From the NCBI RefSeq assembly GCF_002797715.1, contig NZ_PGFF01000001.1, positions 1,077,304 through 1,141,303 of the forward strand: 64,000 bases of DNA, written 5' to 3'. The notes beneath the pieces are model-generated. The model was not told where the DNA came from and searched no databases. It saw only the letters and a list, made by a program, of their open reading frames with translations. Shown piece by piece: positions 61,944-64,000 of this stretch. Position 1 is the first letter of the stretch. The number at the start of each line of letters is the position of its first letter. A program made the position numbers and the translations under genes. Source of the stretch: Diaminobutyricimonas aerilata (GTDB taxonomy: Bacteria; Actinomycetota; Actinomycetes; Actinomycetales; Microbacteriaceae).

Positions 61944-62115
61944 CTCACGATGCTAGAGGCGGCGGACAGGCGGATGCCGCACGGTGCCACCGACCCCTCG
62001 CACGTCCCGACGCCGGCGCGGAACCGGTTTCACCGTCGCGGCGGCGGGATGCTGCGCGCGATTCTTGCGTGACCCGGCTGCAGGCGCACGAAGCCTCCAC
62101 TCTCGCGCAAAGTCG
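61944..62115. other. Intergenic stretch with no gene recognised
   Basis: Together with the promoter region up to 62258 this forms a 315-base gap between the divergent CPBP and binding-protein genes. Apart from the two promoter candidates listed next, I see no coding frame, hairpin or RNA motif. Confidence 0.4.
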
Positions 62116-62186
62116 TTGCCTGTTAGGTTTCCGCTCTGTAACTTTTCCGGCCCTGGTTTTGCCTCACCCCGTCTGCTGCCTAGGGT
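62116..62186 (+). promoter_or_regulatory. Two tandem promoter candidates of the peptide transporter operon
   Basis: TTGCCT (62116-62121) and TAACTT (62139-62144) are 17 bases apart; TTGCCT (62159-62164) and TAGGGT (62181-62186) are 16 bases apart. Both would give a leader of about 60-110 bases before the TTG start codon at 62259. Confidence 0.5.
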
Positions 62187-62258
62187 TCTGTCTATCGAGC
62201 GTGGCTCGTGATGGGGGATCCCGCGCGACCGCGTACTCACTTTTCACCAGGAGGAACA

Positions 62259-63878
62259 TTGCGTATCACACGTGTGGGAGCAGCAGCGGGGGGCCTGGCG
62301 ATCGCCTCGGCCCTCGTGCTCGGCGGCTGCTCCGCCGGTGGCGGCGAAGAGACCGAGGGCAGCAACGCCTCGGGCATCATCACCACCAACGGATCTGAGC
62401 CCCAGAACCCGCTGATCCCGACCAACACCAACGAGGTCGGCGGCGGCAAGATCATCGACAACATCTTCGCGGGCCTCGTGTACTACGACGCTGAGGGTGC
62501 CGCCATCAACGACATGGCCGAGTCGATCGAGACCGAGGACAACGTCACGTTCACGGTCAAGGTCAAGGAGGGCCAGAAGTTCACGAACGACGAGGACGTC
62601 ACCGCCGAGTCCTTCGTCGACGCGTGGAACTACGGAGCGGACGCCGCGAACGAGCAGCTTTCGAGCTACTTCTTCGAGGACATCCAGGGCTTCAGCTACG
62701 AGGAGAGCGTTCCGGAGCTCCCGGGCCTCAAGGTCGTCGACGACCAGACCTTCACCATCACGCTGAACGCGCCGCGCGCGGACTTCCCGCTGCGTCTCGG
62801 CTACTCCGCGTTCTACCCGCTGCCTCAGGCGGCGTTCGAGGACATGGACGCCTTCGGCGAGAACCCCATCGGCAACGGGCCCTACATGCTCGACGGTGAG
62901 GGCGCCTGGAAGCACAACGAGAAGATCGACCTCGTCGTGAACCCCGACTACGAGGGTGGCCGTAAGGCGCAGAACGACGGCGTCAGCATCATCTTCTACG
63001 CGACCCAGGAAGCGGCCTACGCCGACCTGCAGTCGGGCAACCTCGACATCATCGACCAGGTGCCGGACACCGCGTACGAGACCTTCGAGGAGGAGCTCGG
63101 CGACCGGGCGATCAACCAGCCCGCCGCGGTGTTCCAGTCCTTCACCATCCCGGAGCGCCTCGCGCACTTCGGTGGTGAAGAGGGCAAGCTCCGTCGTCAG
63201 GCCATCTCGATGGCGATCAACCGCGAGGAGATCACCGAGGTGATCTTCGCCGGCACCCGCACCCCCGCGCACGACTTCACGTCGCCCGTCATCGACGGCT
63301 ACTCGGAGGACGTGCCCGGTTCCGAGGTGCTCGACTACGACCCCGACGCCGCGAAGGAGCTGTGGGCTCAGGCCGACGCCATCTCGCCGTGGGACGGCAC
63401 CTTCCAGATCGCGTACAACGCCGACGGCGGCCACCAGGCCTGGGTCGACGCGGTGACGAACAACATCAAGAACAACCTCGGCATCGACGCGTCGGGCGCT
63501 CCGTACCCGACCTTCGCCGAGGCGCGCACGCTCATCACCGACCGCACGATCCAGACGGCGTTCCGCACCGGTTGGCAGGCCGACTACCCGGGTCTGTTCA
63601 ACTTCCTCGGGCCGCTCTACGCCACCAACGCCGGTTCGAACGACGGTGACTACAGCAACCCCGAGTTCGACCGTCTGCTGCAGGAGGGTTCGGCCGCCTC
63701 GTCGACCGAGGAAGCCAACGAGCTGTTCCAGCAGGCGCAGTCGATCCTCTTCGAGGACCTGCCCGCCATCCCGCTGTGGTACTCCACGGTGCAGGCCGGC
63801 TTCTCGGAGCGCGTCGACAACGTCGCGATCGACTGGCACTCGGTGCCGCTCTTCTACCAGGTGACCGTCAAGGAGTAA
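62259..63878 (+). CDS. Peptide/nickel-type ABC transporter substrate-binding lipoprotein (OppA family)
   Basis: A 539-residue extracellular solute-binding protein family 5 member. The signal peptide ends in the lipobox LGGC (Cys24). The mature domain has NGSEPQNPLIPTNTNEVGGG, NVTFTVKVKEGQKFTNDEDV and TAESFVDAWNYG, typical of oligopeptide binders. The start codon is a TTG at 62259, supported by AGGAGG 4 bases upstream and by the fit of the signal peptide. Permease genes probably follow beyond the window, after a hairpin. Confidence 0.92.
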   Translation: MRITRVGAAAGGLAIASALVLGGCSAGGGEETEGSNASGIITTNGSEPQNPLIPTNTNEVGGGKIIDNIFAGLVYYDAEGAAINDMAESIETEDNVTFTVKVKEGQKFTNDEDVTAESFVDAWNYGADAANEQLSSYFFEDIQGFSYEESVPELPGLKVVDDQTFTITLNAPRADFPLRLGYSAFYPLPQAAFEDMDAFGENPIGNGPYMLDGEGAWKHNEKIDLVVNPDYEGGRKAQNDGVSIIFYATQEAAYADLQSGNLDIIDQVPDTAYETFEEELGDRAINQPAAVFQSFTIPERLAHFGGEEGKLRRQAISMAINREEITEVIFAGTRTPAHDFTSPVIDGYSEDVPGSEVLDYDPDAAKELWAQADAISPWDGTFQIAYNADGGHQAWVDAVTNNIKNNLGIDASGAPYPTFAEARTLITDRTIQTAFRTGWQADYPGLFNFLGPLYATNAGSNDGDYSNPEFDRLLQEGSAASSTEEANELFQQAQSILFEDLPAIPLWYSTVQAGFSERVDNVAIDWHSVPLFYQVTVKE

Positions 63879-63913
63879 GCCTCCGGGCTCTCCGCACCTG
63901 ATAGTGGACACCC

Positions 63914-63945
63914 GTGGGGCGGCGGACTTCGATCCGCCGCCCCAC
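63914..63945 (+). terminator. Hairpin after the OppA-type gene
   Basis: A perfect 13-bp stem (GTGGGGCGGCGGA and its complement) with a CTTCGA loop, 36 bases after the stop. Binding-protein genes are often followed by such a hairpin, which reduces read-through into the permease genes and stabilises the upstream mRNA. The last 55 bases of the window show no complete gene. Confidence 0.75.
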
Positions 63946-64000
63946 AACCCTGTCCGCCGACGTGACGTAGCATGGTGCGTCGGCCCGGGCGGGCCAACAG

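Overview
The window is high-GC DNA from an actinobacterium, most likely a member of the Microbacteriaceae. The evidence is the uniformly GC-rich third codon positions, actinobacterial families such as DUF4307 and DUF4245, a fused PIN-PhoH ATPase, a DUF485/ActP pair, and many genes with a TANNNT -10 box only 6-8 bases before the start codon (leaderless mRNAs). No rRNA, tRNA, CRISPR array, transposase or integrase was seen. The genus cannot be fixed from the sequence alone.

Left part, 1-16 kb, mostly core genes: the end of ilvA (cut by the window edge), greA, two small membrane proteins, trhA divergent from a Z-isoprenyl diphosphate synthase gene, a class V aminotransferase, PIN-PhoH, a membrane protein, a VOC protein, fumC, a beta-carbonic anhydrase, a DUF4245 protein, xseB-xseA, ispH, a DksA-type zinc-finger protein and fbaA. 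Perfect hairpin terminators separate several convergent genes.

16-22.3 kb: a FadR-type regulator faces a tightly overlapping six-gene operon: an anion-symporter-type MFS transporter, a DhaK-DhaL kinase, an RpiB-type isomerase, a triosephosphate-isomerase homologue, a xylose-isomerase-like TIM-barrel enzyme and a PGDH_C-type dehydrogenase. From my memory of the families this set matches uptake of a sugar acid (best guess D-apionate), oxidation and decarboxylation to L-erythrulose, phosphorylation, and two isomerisations to D-erythrose 4-phosphate. glpX follows, then rmuC, a DnaQ-like exonuclease, two related lipoproteins and ychF.

28.7-47.4 kb is accessory and mosaic. It holds a secreted amidase with a C-terminal LAATG sorting signal, bounded by a duplicated 3' end of ychF; a decayed, visibly less GC-rich stretch; a GntR/SIS/PTS sugar locus; a yefM-yoeB toxin-antitoxin pair that cuts into a broken VOC gene; and a LacI-controlled sugar ABC-transporter locus facing a GH5 hydrolase and a GH38 alpha-mannosidase. 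This last locus is flanked by a direct repeat of the 3' end of an SDR gene.

47.4-64 kb: an EamA exporter, hydrolases, small proteins, a TetR regulator with twin operators in front of a small membrane protein, a BKACE-type enzyme, then a tandem glycine riboswitch with gcvT-gcvH-gcvP, a DUF485/ActP acetate-type symporter pair, a CPBP membrane protein and a peptide-type ABC substrate-binding lipoprotein that probably begins a transporter operon continuing past the window. Several intergenic regions carry long, nearly perfect palindromes that look like repeat elements rather than ordinary terminators.
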